Origin: Pseudomonas putida
Lineage (GTDB): Bacteria; Pseudomonadota; Gammaproteobacteria; Pseudomonadales; Pseudomonadaceae
DNA: 64,000 bases
Direction: 5' to 3'
Assembly: GCF_002906855.1 (NCBI RefSeq)
Contig: NZ_MINI01000028.1
Span: 248,001 to 312,000, forward strand
The position numbers and the translations under genes are program-made. Under the pieces are notes generated by a model. It did no database searches, was not told the DNA's origin, and worked only from the letters and a program-made list of their open reading frames with translations. The first letter of the stretch is position 1, and the number at the start of each line of letters is the position of its first letter. This document shows positions 1-10,444 of this stretch, piece after piece.

Positions 1-1
1 A

Positions 2-520
2 CTGGCCGACTTCCCCCAGGTGCGCCTGCGCCAGGTGGTGTACGGCGGCTGGAACCGTGAACGCGCCTACGAGCAGGCGCAGCAATTGCTGCAGCGCTAC
101 CCGAAGACCCGGCTGGTGTGGGCGGCCAACGACCAGATGGCCCTCGGTGCGATGCAGGCGTTCGAGGAGGCCGGGCGCAAGCCTGGGCGCGATGCAGTGT
201 TTGCCGCCGTCAACAGTTCAGCGCAAGCCTTGCGCGCCCGTATCGATGGGCGCCTGGGCGTGCTGATGGGCGGGCACACCACGCTGGGTGGCTGGGCCAT
301 GGTGATGCTGCACGACGATGCCCAGGGCCTGGAGGTGAATCGCGACGGCAAGCGTGAGCACACGCTGCCGGTGCTGCAGTCGATCGACCCGGCCAAGGCG
401 CGGCGATGGCTGAAGCTGCTGGAGCGGGACGACTACGGCGTCGATTTCCAGCATTACAGCGCCGAAGGGCGTCCGCCGAGCTACCAATACCCGTTTCTGA
501 CGTCACCCGTCGACTATTGA
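2..520 (+). CDS. Periplasmic substrate-binding protein, C-terminal part (5' truncated)
   Basis: The reading frame is open from the window edge, so the N-terminus and signal peptide are missing. The visible 172 residues look like the second lobe of a type 1 periplasmic binding protein (ABC sugar or autoinducer-2 type): a stretch with W-A-A-N-D-Q-M-A-L-G-A, the usual hinge 'aNDqmAlGa' motif, then a GG-H-T-T-L-G-G segment and a closing helix. The family binds small solutes in the periplasm and either delivers them to an ABC permease or acts as a sensor partner. No permease gene follows: the next gene is a small membrane protein. The ligand cannot be judged from this fragment. Confidence 0.75.
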   Translation: MADFPQVRLRQVVYGGWNRERAYEQAQQLLQRYPKTRLVWAANDQMALGAMQAFEEAGRKPGRDAVFAAVNSSAQALRARIDGRLGVLMGGHTTLGGWAMVMLHDDAQGLEVNRDGKREHTLPVLQSIDPAKARRWLKLLERDDYGVDFQHYSAEGRPPSYQYPFLTSPVDY

Positions 521-605
521 AAGACCTTGATTGAGAGAAGGGCATTGCTCGTCTTAACTGCTGGTGGTGAAGTGCATTCCCATAACCACTACAAGAGGCA
601 ATGCA

Positions 606-719
606 ATGGGAAACTCTACCAAAGTCCGCAAAGCTGACAGCAGTGTCGATGCCTGGGCGATCCTCTGCCTGATCGTCCTGGTGGTGGTCACTGCCGTGTA
701 TTGGGTCAGCCACCAGTGA
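606..719 (+). CDS. Small single-pass membrane protein (37 aa)
   Basis: An ATG preceded by AGAGG eight bases upstream opens a 37-residue frame. It has a polar N-terminus (about 14 residues, with K and R), then one hydrophobic helix of about 20 residues (roughly residues 17-34, rich in I, L and V with Trp near each end), and ends S-H-Q. A perfect 12-bp-stem terminator follows 30 bases after the stop, which supports a real transcript. I do not recognise the family. Another ATG five bases upstream (601) in a different frame gives only 23 codons without a clear domain. Confidence 0.55.
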   Translation: MGNSTKVRKADSSVDAWAILCLIVLVVVTAVYWVSHQ

Positions 720-748
720 CTTGAATCTCAAGATCGTGATGCCGCCAG

Positions 749-785
749 AACGCCTGCGGGAGGGAACCCGCAGGCGTTTTACTTT
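749..785 (+). terminator. Rho-independent terminator after the small membrane protein
   Basis: AACGCCTGCGGG (749-760), loop AGGGAA, CCCGCAGGCGTT (767-778), then TTTACTTTTT. The stem is a perfect 12 bp with a T-rich tail on the plus strand. It also lies just past the stop of the convergent DUF2970 gene and may serve both directions. Confidence 0.85.
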
Positions 786-796
786 TTGTAGAGCGC

Positions 797-1015
797 TCAG
801 TGGGCGGTGAGGTGCAGCGCCAGTTGTACCAGGCCGATCAGCACGGCGATGAACACCAAGGTGAACAGCGTGCCCATCACGATGAAGTGGCTGGCCTTGC
901 CGTGGGTGAAGTCGCGGGCGCGGTTCTTGCCGCTCTGCACGCCGAAGGCGGCGGCGAGGATGCTGTGCAGCATCTGCCAGAAGGTTGGGGGTTTGCCCTG
1001 GCTGGAATCGTCCAT
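797..1015 (-). CDS. DUF2970 family small membrane protein
   Basis: This 72-residue protein starts at an ATG preceded by AGGAG (spacing six). The open frame continues further upstream, but that part is translation through the REP element, so the shorter start is chosen. It has the family pattern: a short N-terminus, then F-W-Q-M-L-H-S-I-L-A-A-A-F-G-V-Q-S near residues 11-27, a basic loop (K-N-R-A-R-D-F) and a C-terminal transmembrane helix (about 45-68). The family has no established function. It is probably an inner-membrane protein. Confidence 0.8.
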   Translation of the reverse strand: MDDSSQGKPPTFWQMLHSILAAAFGVQSGKNRARDFTHGKASHFIVMGTLFTLVFIAVLIGLVQLALHLTAH

Positions 1016-1078
1016 GGTGGCTCCTGAAGAAGCAGAGGCAATCAGGGACAGTGTAGGCAATGAGTGAGAGGTTGCTGT

Positions 1079-1161
1079 GCTGGCCTCTTCGCGGGGCAAG
1101 CCCGATCCTACAGGCGCATGCGTTACCTGTGGAGGAGCGGGCTTGTCCCGCGAAGAGGCCA
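1079..1161. repeat. REP-type inverted pair (palindromic element)
   Basis: Two head-to-head copies of the P. putida-type REP sequence: CTCTTCGCGGGGCAAGCCCG with TCCTACAG in the left arm (1081-1113), and GAGCGGGCTTGTCCCGCGAA in the right arm (1127-1160). The arms can fold on each other and individually. The element lies between the start of the DUF2970 gene and the 3' end of metH, a typical position. Related copies are at 33541-33606 and, degraded, at 54438-54482. Confidence 0.85.
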
Positions 1162-1169
1162 ACGCGGTC

Positions 1170-4100
1170 TTAGCTGTCGTACCCGAGGTTAGGCGCCAAC
1201 CAGCGTTCGCTCACGCTGATGTCCTGCCCCTTGCGCACGCTGTAACGCTCGATCTGGTCCTTGTCGACCTTGCCCACCGCAAAGTACTGCGCCTGCGGGT
1301 GAGCGAAGTACCAGCCGCTGACCGCCGCTGCCGGGAACATCGCGAAGTGCTCGGTCAGGAACACACCGCTCGGCCCGGTTTCGCCGATGGCGGTGCCATC
1401 GAGCAGGCGGAACAGGGTTTCTTTCTCGGTGTGGTCCGGGCAAGCCGGGTAGCCCGGGGCAGGGCGGATGCCGCTGTACTGCTCCTTGATCAGTGCCTCG
1501 TTGTCCAGCTGCTCGTTGCGGGCATAGCCCCAGTGCTCTTTGCGCACCTGCTCGTGCAGCCACTCGGCACAGGCCTCGGCCAGGCGGTCGGCCAGGGCCT
1601 TGACCATGATCGAGCTGTAGTCGTCGCCCTTGTCCTGATAAGCCTTGGCCACTTCCTCGGCACCGATGCCGGCGGTGGTGATGAAACCGCCGACGTAGTC
1701 GGTGACGCCGCTGGCCTTCGGCGCGACGAAGTCGGCCAGGGACAGGTTCGGCTTGCCATCGGGCTTGATGGTCTGCTGGCGCAGGTGGTGCAGGGTGGCC
1801 AGGGCCTGGCCGTCCGCACCGTAGACTTCGATGTCGTCATCGGCGACCTGGTTGGCCGGCCAGAAGCCGAACACCGCACGGGCACTGATCAGTTTCTCGT
1901 CGATCAGCTTGTCGAGCATCTCGCAGGCATCCTTGTACAGCGCGGTGGCGGCCTCGCCAACCACTTCGTCGGTGAGGATGCGCGGGAACTTGCCGGCCAG
2001 GTCCCAGGAGATGAAGAACGGCGTCCAGTCAATGTACTCGGCCAAGGTGCGCAGATCGATGTCTTCCAGCACCTTGACACCGGTGAAAGAGGGCACTGCT
2101 GGCTGGTAGCCTGCCCAGTCGTACTTTGGCTTGGCGGCAATGGCCTGGGCGTAGCTCAGGCGCTCGGTGCGGGCGCTGCGGTTGGCGGTGCGCTCACGCA
2201 CTTCCACGTAGTCCTGGCGGGTCTTCTCGACGAAGCCGGGCTTGAGTTCCTTGGACAGCAGCTGGGTGGCCACACCCACCGCACGCGAGGCGTCGGTGAC
2301 GTAGACCACAGCGTCGTTGCTGTACTTGGGTTCGATCTTGACCGCGGTGTGTGCCTTGGAGGTGGTGGCACCACCGATCATCAGCGGCAGGTGGAAATCC
2401 TGGCGCTGCATCTCGCGGGCGACGTGGACCATCTCGTCCAGCGACGGGGTGATCAGGCCGGACAGGCCGATGATGTCGCACTTCTGTTCGCGGGCGGTCT
2501 GCAGGATCTTCTCGGCCGGCACCATCACGCCAAGGTCGACGATGTCATAGCCGTTGCAGCCCAGTACTACGCCGACGATGTTCTTGCCGATGTCGTGCAC
2601 GTCACCCTTGACCGTGGCCATGAGGATCTTGCCCTTGGCTTCGGGCTTGTCGCCTTTCTCGGCTTCGATGAACGGGATCAGGTGCGCCACGGCCTGCTTC
2701 ATCACCCGGGCCGACTTGACCACCTGTGGCAGGAACATCTTGCCGGCGCCGAACAGGTCGCCAACCACGTTCATGCCGTTCATCAGCGGGCCTTCGATAA
2801 CTTCGATCGGGCGTGCGCACTGCTGGCGGCATTCTTCGGTGTCTTCGACGATGAAGGCGGTGATGCCCTTGACCAGCGCGTGTTCCAGGCGCTTTTCAAC
2901 GGGCAGCGAACGCCACTCTTCGTTTTCCACTTCCTTGGTTGCGCCGCCGCCCTTGTAGTCGTCGGCAATCGCCAGCAGGGCGTCGGTGCCGTGCGGGGTG
3001 CGGTTGAGCACCACGTCCTCGACCTTCTCGCGCAGCGCGGCCGGGATCTCGTCGTAGATCTCCAGCTGGCCGGCGTTGACGATACCCATGGTCAGGCCGT
3101 TCTGGATCGCGTGGTACAGGAAGACCGAGTGGATCGCCTCGCGCACCGGGTTGTTGCCGCGGAACGAGAACGACACGTTGGACACGCCGCCCGAGCTCAG
3201 CGCGTGGGGTAGGTGATCGCGGATGTAGGCACAGGCCTCGATGAAATCGACGGCGTAGTTGTTGTGCTCTTCGATGCCGGTGGCGACGGCGAAGATGTTC
3301 GGGTCGAAGATGATGTCTTCCGGCGGGAAGCCCACTTCATTGACCAGGATGTCGTAGCTGCGCTGGCAGATTTCCTTCTTGCGCGCGGCGGTGTCGGCCT
3401 GGCCGACCTCGTCGAAGGCCATCACCACCACGGCGGCGCCATAGCGCTTGCACAGGCGGGCGTGGTGCTTGAACTGCTCGACGCCTTCCTTCATGGAGAT
3501 CGAGTTGACGATGCCCTTGCCCTGGATGCACTTCAGGCCCGCTTCGATCACTTCCCACTTGGAGGAGTCGATCATGATCGGCACGCGGGAGATGTCCGGC
3601 TCACCGGCGATCAGGTTGAGGAAGCGGACCATGGCGGCCTGGGAATCGAGCATCCCTTCGTCCATGTTGATGTCGATCACCTGGGCGCCGGCCTCGACTT
3701 GCTGAAGGGCGACTTCCAGGGCCTCGGTGTAATTCTCTTCACGGATCAACCGGGCGAACTTGGCGGAGCCGGTGATGTTGGTGCGCTCGCCGACGTTGAC
3801 GAACAGCGACTGGCGGTCGATGGTGAACGGCTCCAGGCCGGACAGGCGGCAGGCCTTGGCGATTTCCGGGATCTCGCGCGGTTTGTACTTGGCCACGGCC
3901 TCGGCGATGGCCTGGATGTGGCCCGGGGTGGTGCCGCAGCAACCGCCGATGATGTTGAGGAAGCCGCTGGCGGCAAATTCCTCGACCACCGCCGCCATCT
4001 CGGCCGGGGTCTCGTCGTATTCACCGAAGGCGTTCGGCAGGCCGGCGTTGGGGTGGGCGGACACGTGGGTGTCGGCCTTGGTCGCCAGCTCTTCCAGGTA

Positions 4101-4877
4101 CGGGCGCAGGTCCTTGGCGCCGAGGGCGCAGTTCAGGCCCACGGAAATCGGCTTGGCGTGCCGCACCGAGTTCCAGAACGCTTCGGTGGTCTGGCCCGAC
4201 AGTGTCCGGCCGGAGGCATCGGTAATGGTGCCCGAGATCATGATCGGCAGTTCGATGCCATCGTCCTCGAACACCTGTTGCACGGCGAAGATCGCCGCCT
4301 TGGCGTTGAGGGTGTCGAAGATGGTCTCGATCAGTATCAGGTCGGCGCCGCCCTCGATCAGGCCGCGGGTGGCCTCGATGTAGTTTTCCACCAGCTCGTC
4401 GAAGGTGACGTTGCGGTAGCCGGGGTCGTTGACGTCCGGGGAGATCGAGCAGGTGCGGCTGGTCGGGCCGAGCACGCCGGCGACGAAGCGCGGCTTGTCC
4501 GGGGTTTCCAGGGTCTTGGCATCGGCCACCTGGCGGGCGATGCGCGCACCTTGGACGTTCAGCTCGTAGACCAGCGATTCCATGCCGTAGTCGGCCTGGG
4601 AGATCTGCGTGGCGTTGAAGGTGTTGGTTTCGAGGATATCGGCGCCGGCATCCAGATAGGCTTTCTCGATGGCGGCGATCACGTCCGGGCGGCTGAGCAG
4701 CAGCAGGTCGTTGTTGCCTTTCACGTCGCTTGGCCAATCGGCGAAGCGCGTGCCACGATAGTCGTGTTCCTCGAGGCGATAGCTTTGGATCATAGTACCC
4801 ATGCCGCCGTCGAGGATCAGGATGCGCTCTTTGAGTGCGTGCTGGAGTGCTTGAAGACGAGCGCTGCGGTCGGACAT
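1170..4877 (-). CDS. metH: Cobalamin-dependent methionine synthase
   Basis: MetH transfers the methyl group of 5-methyltetrahydrofolate to homocysteine via methylcobalamin in the cytoplasm. The 1235-residue length matches the full four-module enzyme. The homocysteine-binding barrel (about 15-330) ends in the zinc-ligand motif G-G-C-C-G-T-T. It is followed by the folate-binding barrel (about 360-620), the cap plus B12 Rossmann domain with D-V-H-D-I-G (His is the lower cobalt ligand; about 650-890), and the C-terminal S-adenosylmethionine reactivation domain (about 900-1230). The ATG at 4877 has AGG eight bases upstream; a TTG seven codons further up is less likely. No cobalamin riboswitch precedes it, in contrast to the uptake genes at 50-57 kb. 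Confidence 0.97.
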   Translation of the reverse strand: MSDRSARLQALQHALKERILILDGGMGTMIQSYRLEEHDYRGTRFADWPSDVKGNNDLLLLSRPDVIAAIEKAYLDAGADILETNTFNATQISQADYGMESLVYELNVQGARIARQVADAKTLETPDKPRFVAGVLGPTSRTCSISPDVNDPGYRNVTFDELVENYIEATRGLIEGGADLILIETIFDTLNAKAAIFAVQQVFEDDGIELPIMISGTITDASGRTLSGQTTEAFWNSVRHAKPISVGLNCALGAKDLRPYLEELATKADTHVSAHPNAGLPNAFGEYDETPAEMAAVVEEFAASGFLNIIGGCCGTTPGHIQAIAEAVAKYKPREIPEIAKACRLSGLEPFTIDRQSLFVNVGERTNITGSAKFARLIREENYTEALEVALQQVEAGAQVIDINMDEGMLDSQAAMVRFLNLIAGEPDISRVPIMIDSSKWEVIEAGLKCIQGKGIVNSISMKEGVEQFKHHARLCKRYGAAVVVMAFDEVGQADTAARKKEICQRSYDILVNEVGFPPEDIIFDPNIFAVATGIEEHNNYAVDFIEACAYIRDHLPHALSSGGVSNVSFSFRGNNPVREAIHSVFLYHAIQNGLTMGIVNAGQLEIYDEIPAALREKVEDVVLNRTPHGTDALLAIADDYKGGGATKEVENEEWRSLPVEKRLEHALVKGITAFIVEDTEECRQQCARPIEVIEGPLMNGMNVVGDLFGAGKMFLPQVVKSARVMKQAVAHLIPFIEAEKGDKPEAKGKILMATVKGDVHDIGKNIVGVVLGCNGYDIVDLGVMVPAEKILQTAREQKCDIIGLSGLITPSLDEMVHVAREMQRQDFHLPLMIGGATTSKAHTAVKIEPKYSNDAVVYVTDASRAVGVATQLLSKELKPGFVEKTRQDYVEVRERTANRSARTERLSYAQAIAAKPKYDWAGYQPAVPSFTGVKVLEDIDLRTLAEYIDWTPFFISWDLAGKFPRILTDEVVGEAATALYKDACEMLDKLIDEKLISARAVFGFWPANQVADDDIEVYGADGQALATLHHLRQQTIKPDGKPNLSLADFVAPKASGVTDYVGGFITTAGIGAEEVAKAYQDKGDDYSSIMVKALADRLAEACAEWLHEQVRKEHWGYARNEQLDNEALIKEQYSGIRPAPGYPACPDHTEKETLFRLLDGTAIGETGPSGVFLTEHFAMFPAAAVSGWYFAHPQAQYFAVGKVDKDQIERYSVRKGQDISVSERWLAPNLGYDS

Positions 4878-5066
4878 AGGAACTACCTGGTCGGGCAAAT
4901 ATCAGAAGGTGCCGAATCATAACAAAGCTGCGCGGTTTTTAGGCGTATTGCCCATTTGCATGAATTCTGTTCATGTTGGACGGTCGTTGCGCAAGCTATG
5001 CAAACAGAGCACCCAAGGACGACCAGGCAAATCGTGATGGCTTTCAATACCCAGGACTTTCCGCAC

Positions 5067-7367
5067 ATGGTGCATCGTATCCTTGTCAGCGTCTTCGCCC
5101 TGCTCATCAGCAGCGTGGCGTTCGGACAGGCCCCCCAATCGAGCCCGGTCATTTCCTACACCCGGGACATCCAGCCGATCTTCACCGAGAAATGCGTGGC
5201 CTGCCACGCCTGCAACGACGCCGCCTGCCAGCTCAAGCTGGAAAGCCCCGAAGGCGCGGTGCGCGGTGCCACCAAGGTGCCGGTGTACCAGGGCGAACGC
5301 AGCAAGGCCGTGCCCCCCACGCGGTTGTTCTACGACGCCCACAGTGAAGATGCATGGCGCAAGAAGGGCTTCTACTCGGTGCTCGACAACCAGGGCAGCC
5401 AGGCGGCGCTGATGGCGCGCATGCTCGAGCTGGGGCACAAGACCCCTCTCACGCCCAACGCCAAACTGCCCGAGGAGATTGTCCTGGGGCTTAGCCGCAA
5501 CAACATGTGCCCGCTACCCGAAGAGTTCGACGCCTATGCCGGCGCCCACCCCAAGGAGGGCATGCCATTGGCGGTCACCGGCCTGACCGACAAGGAATAC
5601 GACACGATGCGCCGCTGGCTGGCCGCCGGCGCGCCGGTCGAGTACCAGCCGATTCAGCCAAGTGCGGCCGAGGCCAGGCAGATCGCCGACTGGGAAGAGT
5701 TGCTCAATCGTCCGGGCTCCACCGAGGCGCTGGTCGCCCGCTGGCTGTACGAGCACCTGTTCCTGGCGCACATCTACTTCGTCGGCGGCGAGCAGGGCCA
5801 CTTCTTCCAGTGGGTACGCTCGCGCACGCCAAGCGGCAAGCCGGTCGATATTATCGCCACGCGCCGCCCCAACGACCCGCCAGGCACCGACTTCTATTAC
5901 CGGCTGATCCCGGTGCAAGGCGTGATCGTCCACAAGACCCACATCACCTACCCAATGGGGCCGCAAAAGCTCAAGCGCGTGAAGCAGCTGTTCTACGCCG
6001 GCGACTGGCATGCCAGCGCGCTGCCGGGCTACGGCCCTCGCCACCGGGCCAACCCGTTTGAAACCTTCGAGGCGATCCCGGCGGTGGCGCGCTACCAGTT
6101 CATGCTGGATAACGCCGAGTACTTCGTGCGCACCTTCATTCGTGGGCCGGTGTGCCGCGGGCAGATCGCCACCGATGTGATTCGCGACAATTTCTGGGCG
6201 CTGTTCCAGGAACCGGCCCACGACCGCTACATCACCGATGCCAAGTACCGCGGCGAAGCCACGCCGCTGCTGGCCATGCCAGGCCAGATCGACGATGTCG
6301 GCAGCGTGCTGAACCTGTGGCATGCCTACCGCGACAAGCGCAACGAGTACGAAAAACTGCGCCGCGAGGCCTATGCTGAAATGCCGGCGCCGGGCTGGGC
6401 AACCCTGTGGGCCGGCAACGACAATGCACTGCTGAGCATTTTCCGCCACTTCGACAGCGCCTCGGTGACCAAGGGCCTGATTGGCGACGTGCCGCTGACC
6501 GTGTGGTTGTTCGACTACCCGCTGTTCGAGCGCACCTATTACCAGTTGGCGGTCAACTTCGATGTGTACGGCAACGTCTCGCACCAGCTGCAGACGCGCC
6601 TGTACTTCGACCTGATCCGCAACGGCGCCGAGGTCAACTTCCTGCGCCTGATGCCGGCCGACCAGCGTGGCGAGATCCTCGGCAGCTGGTACCAGAACAG
6701 CGGCAAGGTGAAGATGTGGCTGGACTACGAGGACATCGACACCGACACGCCGAGCGGCATCAAGCTTGACCCGCGCGACCCCAAGCGCGACTTCGGCCTC
6801 AAGCTGCTGCAACGCACCGGCAGCCTGAACGCCGCGCCGGACCCGATCAACCGCTGCACCGGCGCCTATTGCTCGCGGCCGCAGATGAACGAGGAATTCC
6901 GCAACGTCGAGCAGTCGCTCAGCCGCCTGGTGTCGCGCCCGGCCGCCGGCCTGAAAGTCATCAGCCAGCTGCCCGAGGCGACCATGCTGCGCATCGAAGG
7001 CGAGGGCGGCCAGCGCCAGGTCTACAGCCTGCTGCGCAACCGTGCGCACAGCAACGTGGCGTTCCTGCTCGGCGAGGCGTACCGCTACCAGCCGGGGCTG
7101 GACACTCTGACGCTGTACCCGGGCGTGCTCAGCAGCTACCCGAACTTCATCTTCAACATCCCGGCCAAGGATGTGCCAGAGTTCGTCGAGGACATGGAGT
7201 ACGCCAAGGATGACCCGGCGAAGTTCGAGCGCATCGTCATGCGCTGGGGCGTGCGTCGCAGTCATCCGGAGTTCTGGCGCTACTTCCATGACCTCAGCAC
7301 CTACATCGAGGAAACCGATCCGGTGGAGGACGGGGTGCTGGACATGAACCGCTACGAGAACCTCTGA
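5067..7367 (+). CDS. cti: Periplasmic fatty acid cis/trans isomerase
   Basis: Cti converts cis- to trans-unsaturated acyl chains of membrane phospholipids during solvent, heat or metal stress, a trait of P. putida relatives. The 766-residue protein starts with a signal peptide (M-V-H-R-I-L-V-S-V-F-A-L-L-I-S-S, cleavage near residue 20) and carries a c-type heme motif C-V-A-C-H at residues 43-47, as expected for this heme enzyme. A further C-N-D-A-A-C follows. The ATG at 5067 is chosen because it places the signal peptide at the N-terminus and has AGGA ten bases upstream. It is divergent from metH and followed by an acyltransferase gene on the same strand. Confidence 0.95.
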   Translation: MVHRILVSVFALLISSVAFGQAPQSSPVISYTRDIQPIFTEKCVACHACNDAACQLKLESPEGAVRGATKVPVYQGERSKAVPPTRLFYDAHSEDAWRKKGFYSVLDNQGSQAALMARMLELGHKTPLTPNAKLPEEIVLGLSRNNMCPLPEEFDAYAGAHPKEGMPLAVTGLTDKEYDTMRRWLAAGAPVEYQPIQPSAAEARQIADWEELLNRPGSTEALVARWLYEHLFLAHIYFVGGEQGHFFQWVRSRTPSGKPVDIIATRRPNDPPGTDFYYRLIPVQGVIVHKTHITYPMGPQKLKRVKQLFYAGDWHASALPGYGPRHRANPFETFEAIPAVARYQFMLDNAEYFVRTFIRGPVCRGQIATDVIRDNFWALFQEPAHDRYITDAKYRGEATPLLAMPGQIDDVGSVLNLWHAYRDKRNEYEKLRREAYAEMPAPGWATLWAGNDNALLSIFRHFDSASVTKGLIGDVPLTVWLFDYPLFERTYYQLAVNFDVYGNVSHQLQTRLYFDLIRNGAEVNFLRLMPADQRGEILGSWYQNSGKVKMWLDYEDIDTDTPSGIKLDPRDPKRDFGLKLLQRTGSLNAAPDPINRCTGAYCSRPQMNEEFRNVEQSLSRLVSRPAAGLKVISQLPEATMLRIEGEGGQRQVYSLLRNRAHSNVAFLLGEAYRYQPGLDTLTLYPGVLSSYPNFIFNIPAKDVPEFVEDMEYAKDDPAKFERIVMRWGVRRSHPEFWRYFHDLSTYIEETDPVEDGVLDMNRYENL

Positions 7368-7415
7368 TCGGGTCGGTTGACCTTTGCCAATACGCTGCGG
7401 TCGGAAACGGTAGGT

Positions 7416-7443
7416 GGCCCGGGGGCTGTATAGCCTTCGGGCC
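7416..7443 (+). terminator. Possible hairpin terminator after cti
   Basis: GGCCCG (7416-7421) pairs with CGGGCC (7438-7443), and the inner GGGGCT/AGCCTT adds four Watson-Crick pairs and two G-U pairs. There is no T-tract, so this could instead be a leader structure for the acyltransferase gene 28 bases downstream. Confidence 0.35.
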
Positions 7444-7471
7444 TCAATACACCGGCAATCGCAGGTATTCC

Positions 7472-8506
7472 ATGCTGTATTCGCTTCAGGCACTGCGGGC
7501 GTTCGCCGCCTGGGTGGTGGTCTGCCACCACTTCATGCAGATCTTCTTCGACTTCCATGCCACCGGCCCCATTGGCCAGCTGCTCACCGACCGCGGCGCT
7601 GTAGGCGTCGACATCTTCTTCATCATCAGCGGGCTGGTGATCTACCTGTCGACTCGCGACAAACCCATCGAACCGCGCCAGTTCCTCCTCAACCGGGCCC
7701 TGCGCATCGTCCCCGCTTATTGGTTCTACACCGCGCTGATGGCGGCGTTGCTGTTGGCGTTCAGCCAGTGGATGCCGCACCAGGCCTTCAACTGGCATCA
7801 CCTGCTGCTGTCGCTGTTGTTCATCCCGGCGGAAAACCCCGGCGGTTACGGTTTATATCCGACCCTGAACGTGGGCTGGACGCTGAATTTCGAGATGTTC
7901 TTCTACCTGTTGTTCGGCCTGGCTTTCCTCGTGCGCCAGCGCCACCACCTGCTGCTGGTGACCGCTGCATTGCTGCTGGTCAGTGAAGTGCTCGGCCGCA
8001 TGGGCGTGCTCAGCCGCTTCTACAGCAACGACATCATCTACGAATTCCTGCTGGGCATCGGCCTGGGCGTGATCCAGCGTCGCGGGCTGATCCGCGAGGG
8101 CCTGTGGCTGCCACTGGCGGTGCTGGGCGTGGCGGGCTACGCGCTCTATCACCTGGACGCTTCGCAGCGCCTGCTGCACTGGGGCGTGCCAAGCGCCATG
8201 ATCGTGCTGGCGTTCATCGCCCTGGAGCCGTACTTCAAGGGCAATCGCCTGCTCAAGGCACTGGGTGACTGCTCCTATTCGGTGTACCTGATCCACGTGC
8301 TGGTGCTGTATGCCGGCTGGTTCGCCGCCCAGCGCCTGCACCTGAACCCGTACCTGGTATTCGCCGTGTGCGTGCCGTCCATTGGACTAATGTCTTGGTT
8401 CAGCTACCAGTGGCTGGAGCGCGGCCTGTACCGGCGGATGCAGGCCTGGCTGGCGGCACCACGGGAGCAAACTCGCGAATTTGCGCTTTCCCGAGTCAAA
8501 TACTAG
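7472..8506 (+). CDS. Acyltransferase family 3 membrane protein
   Basis: This 344-residue protein has about ten hydrophobic segments. It begins Y-S-L-Q-A-L-R-A-F-A-A-W-V-V-V-C-H-H, the conserved 'LqalRafAAlwVvlyH' start of the OafA/NodX-type acyltransferases. The motif G-V-D-I-F-F-I-I-S-G-L-V-I occurs near residue 45, also family-typical. These inner-membrane enzymes O-acylate sugars of LPS, exopolysaccharide or peptidoglycan. The acceptor is not identifiable here and no polysaccharide cluster adjoins. An AGG lies eight bases before the ATG. Confidence 0.88.
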   Translation: MLYSLQALRAFAAWVVVCHHFMQIFFDFHATGPIGQLLTDRGAVGVDIFFIISGLVIYLSTRDKPIEPRQFLLNRALRIVPAYWFYTALMAALLLAFSQWMPHQAFNWHHLLLSLLFIPAENPGGYGLYPTLNVGWTLNFEMFFYLLFGLAFLVRQRHHLLLVTAALLLVSEVLGRMGVLSRFYSNDIIYEFLLGIGLGVIQRRGLIREGLWLPLAVLGVAGYALYHLDASQRLLHWGVPSAMIVLAFIALEPYFKGNRLLKALGDCSYSVYLIHVLVLYAGWFAAQRLHLNPYLVFAVCVPSIGLMSWFSYQWLERGLYRRMQAWLAAPREQTREFALSRVKY

Positions 8507-8555
8507 GACTTTGTACAAAGGCCAGGTTGGCGTACACTTGGCCGCAAGTCTGTGA

Positions 8556-9149
<594 letters not shown>

Positions 9150-9208
9150 TCTTTCCAGGTCAAGGCCTAGCAACAAAGTGTTACGGTTTCAACCCCTGCG
9201 ACAACAGG

Positions 9209-9235
9209 CCGCAGCCCGTATTCAAAGGGCTGCGG
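9209..9235 (+). terminator. Possible hairpin terminator after nfuA
   Basis: CCGCAGCCC (9209-9217) and GGGCTGCGG (9227-9235) form a perfect 9-bp stem with a 9-base loop in the 197-base gap after nfuA. No T-run follows. A second GC hairpin (GCCGGCCC/GGGCCGGC, about 9300-9322) lies just before the SCO gene's ribosome site. Confidence 0.45.
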
Positions 9236-9346
9236 GCCATCACCGCCTTGGTCGGGTAGAAGCCCACCGGGTGTCATGCCAGAATGCCCCGGTTTTTCGG
9301 CCGGCCCGTCCCGAGGGCCGGCACCTTCCCTGTAAAGGATGGTTCA

Positions 9347-9955
9347 ATGAATGATCAGTTTACCCGGCGCGCGGTTGTCGCCGGGATGGGCGTTCTCGGG
9401 CTTGGCCTGCTGGCAGGCTGCAACCCGGCCCGGGGGCTCGAGTTCAAGTACGGCAAGAACATGAGCAACGAGATCCTTGGGCGCAAGTTCAGCCTCAAGG
9501 ACCCCCAAGGCAATGTCCGCACCCTGTCGAGCTTCTACGGCAGCATGCCGATGATCTTCTTCGGTTTCACCCAGTGCCCGGCCGTGTGCCCGACCACCCT
9601 GGCGCGTGCGGCACAGATCAAGAAGCTGCTCAGGGGCCGCGACCGCGAGATTTTCCAGGTGGTGTTCATCACCCTGGACCCGGAACGCGACACCCCCGAA
9701 GTGCTCGACGCCTACGTCAAGGCCTTCGACCCGTCGTTCACCGCCCTGACCGGCACCCCGGAAGAAATCGCAGCGGTGGCCAAGGAGTTCAAGGTGTTCT
9801 ACGAAAAGGTCCCGGCCGGTGACACCTACACCATCTCTCATTCGTCCACCAGCTACGTCTACGATACACGTGGCACCCTGCGCCTGAGCCTGGGCCATTC
9901 GCTCAATGCCAAGGAATGCGCTGAAGACCTGGCAACCCTGATGGAGATCTGCTGA
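9347..9955 (+). CDS. SCO1/SenC copper chaperone lipoprotein
   Basis: SCO proteins bind Cu in the periplasm and help assemble the CuA or CuB site of cytochrome oxidases. This 202-residue protein has a lipoprotein-type signal with lipobox L-L-A-G-C (Cys25), preceded by R-R, and a thioredoxin fold. The copper ligands are visible: C-P-A-V-C (Cys77, Cys81) and a distal His (His165, in S-H-S-S-T-S-Y). The ATG at 9347 has AAAGGA upstream; a longer frame starting at 9284 would bury the signal peptide. It abuts the PCuAC gene (TGA then ATG with no gap), so both are likely made together. Confidence 0.93.
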   Translation: MNDQFTRRAVVAGMGVLGLGLLAGCNPARGLEFKYGKNMSNEILGRKFSLKDPQGNVRTLSSFYGSMPMIFFGFTQCPAVCPTTLARAAQIKKLLRGRDREIFQVVFITLDPERDTPEVLDAYVKAFDPSFTALTGTPEEIAAVAKEFKVFYEKVPAGDTYTISHSSTSYVYDTRGTLRLSLGHSLNAKECAEDLATLMEIC

Positions 9956-10438
9956 ATGTCGATGCAACCAATCAAGCGCGGCCTGGCCGCCCTGGTACTG
10001 ATGGGCCTGGCCCTGCCGGCCCTGGCGCAGACCACCGTGAGCGACGCCTGGGTACGCGCCAGCGTGCCGCACCAGCCGTCCACTGGCGCCTTCATGACCC
10101 TGACCGCCAGCACTGACAGCAAGCTGGTCGGCGTGGCTTCGCCAGTGGCCAAGACCGTGCAGGTGCACGAGATGACCATGAACGGCGACGTGATGGGCAT
10201 GAAGCAAGTGAAGGCCGTGGAGCTGCCTGCGGGCAAGCCGGTGAGCCTGGACCCCAATGGCTACCACGTGATGCTGATGGGCTTGACCCAGCAGGTGAAA
10301 GAAGGCGAGAAGGTACCGCTGACCCTGACCATCGAAGATGCCAAGGGCGCCAAGGAAACCGTCGAGGTACAGGCAGAAGTGCGTCCGCTCAATGCCGATG
10401 CCGGCGGTGGGCATGACCACATGCACATGAACCACTGA
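9956..10438 (+). CDS. Periplasmic copper chaperone, PCuAC family
   Basis: This 160-residue protein has a Sec signal peptide (cleavage after L-P-A-L-A) and the PCu(A)C cupredoxin-like fold with the H-x-M...H-x-M copper signature (V-H-E-M-T-M and Y-H-V-M-L-M). The C-terminus ends H-D-H-M-H-M-N-H, a second metal-binding tail. PCuAC works with SCO to load the oxidase CuA site. The ATG directly follows the SCO stop codon; a second in-frame ATG two codons later is also possible. A strong terminator follows. Confidence 0.93.
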   Translation: MSMQPIKRGLAALVLMGLALPALAQTTVSDAWVRASVPHQPSTGAFMTLTASTDSKLVGVASPVAKTVQVHEMTMNGDVMGMKQVKAVELPAGKPVSLDPNGYHVMLMGLTQQVKEGEKVPLTLTIEDAKGAKETVEVQAEVRPLNADAGGGHDHMHMNH

Positions 10439-10444
10439 CCAACG

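Noticed and set aside
1077..4922. Two long plus-strand open frames (711 and 569 codons) opposite metH
   Set aside because: They mirror metH codon by codon in a GC-rich gene, have Val/Leu/Gly/Asp-rich composition without domains, and lack ribosome sites.
4878..5066. Search for a cobalamin or SAM riboswitch before metH
   Set aside because: None of the conserved elements (GCCCCCGCAAC core, B12 box) are present in this gap.
5514..7493. 659-codon minus-strand open frame opposite cti
   Set aside because: Antisense shadow of a well-supported gene; no recognisable domain.
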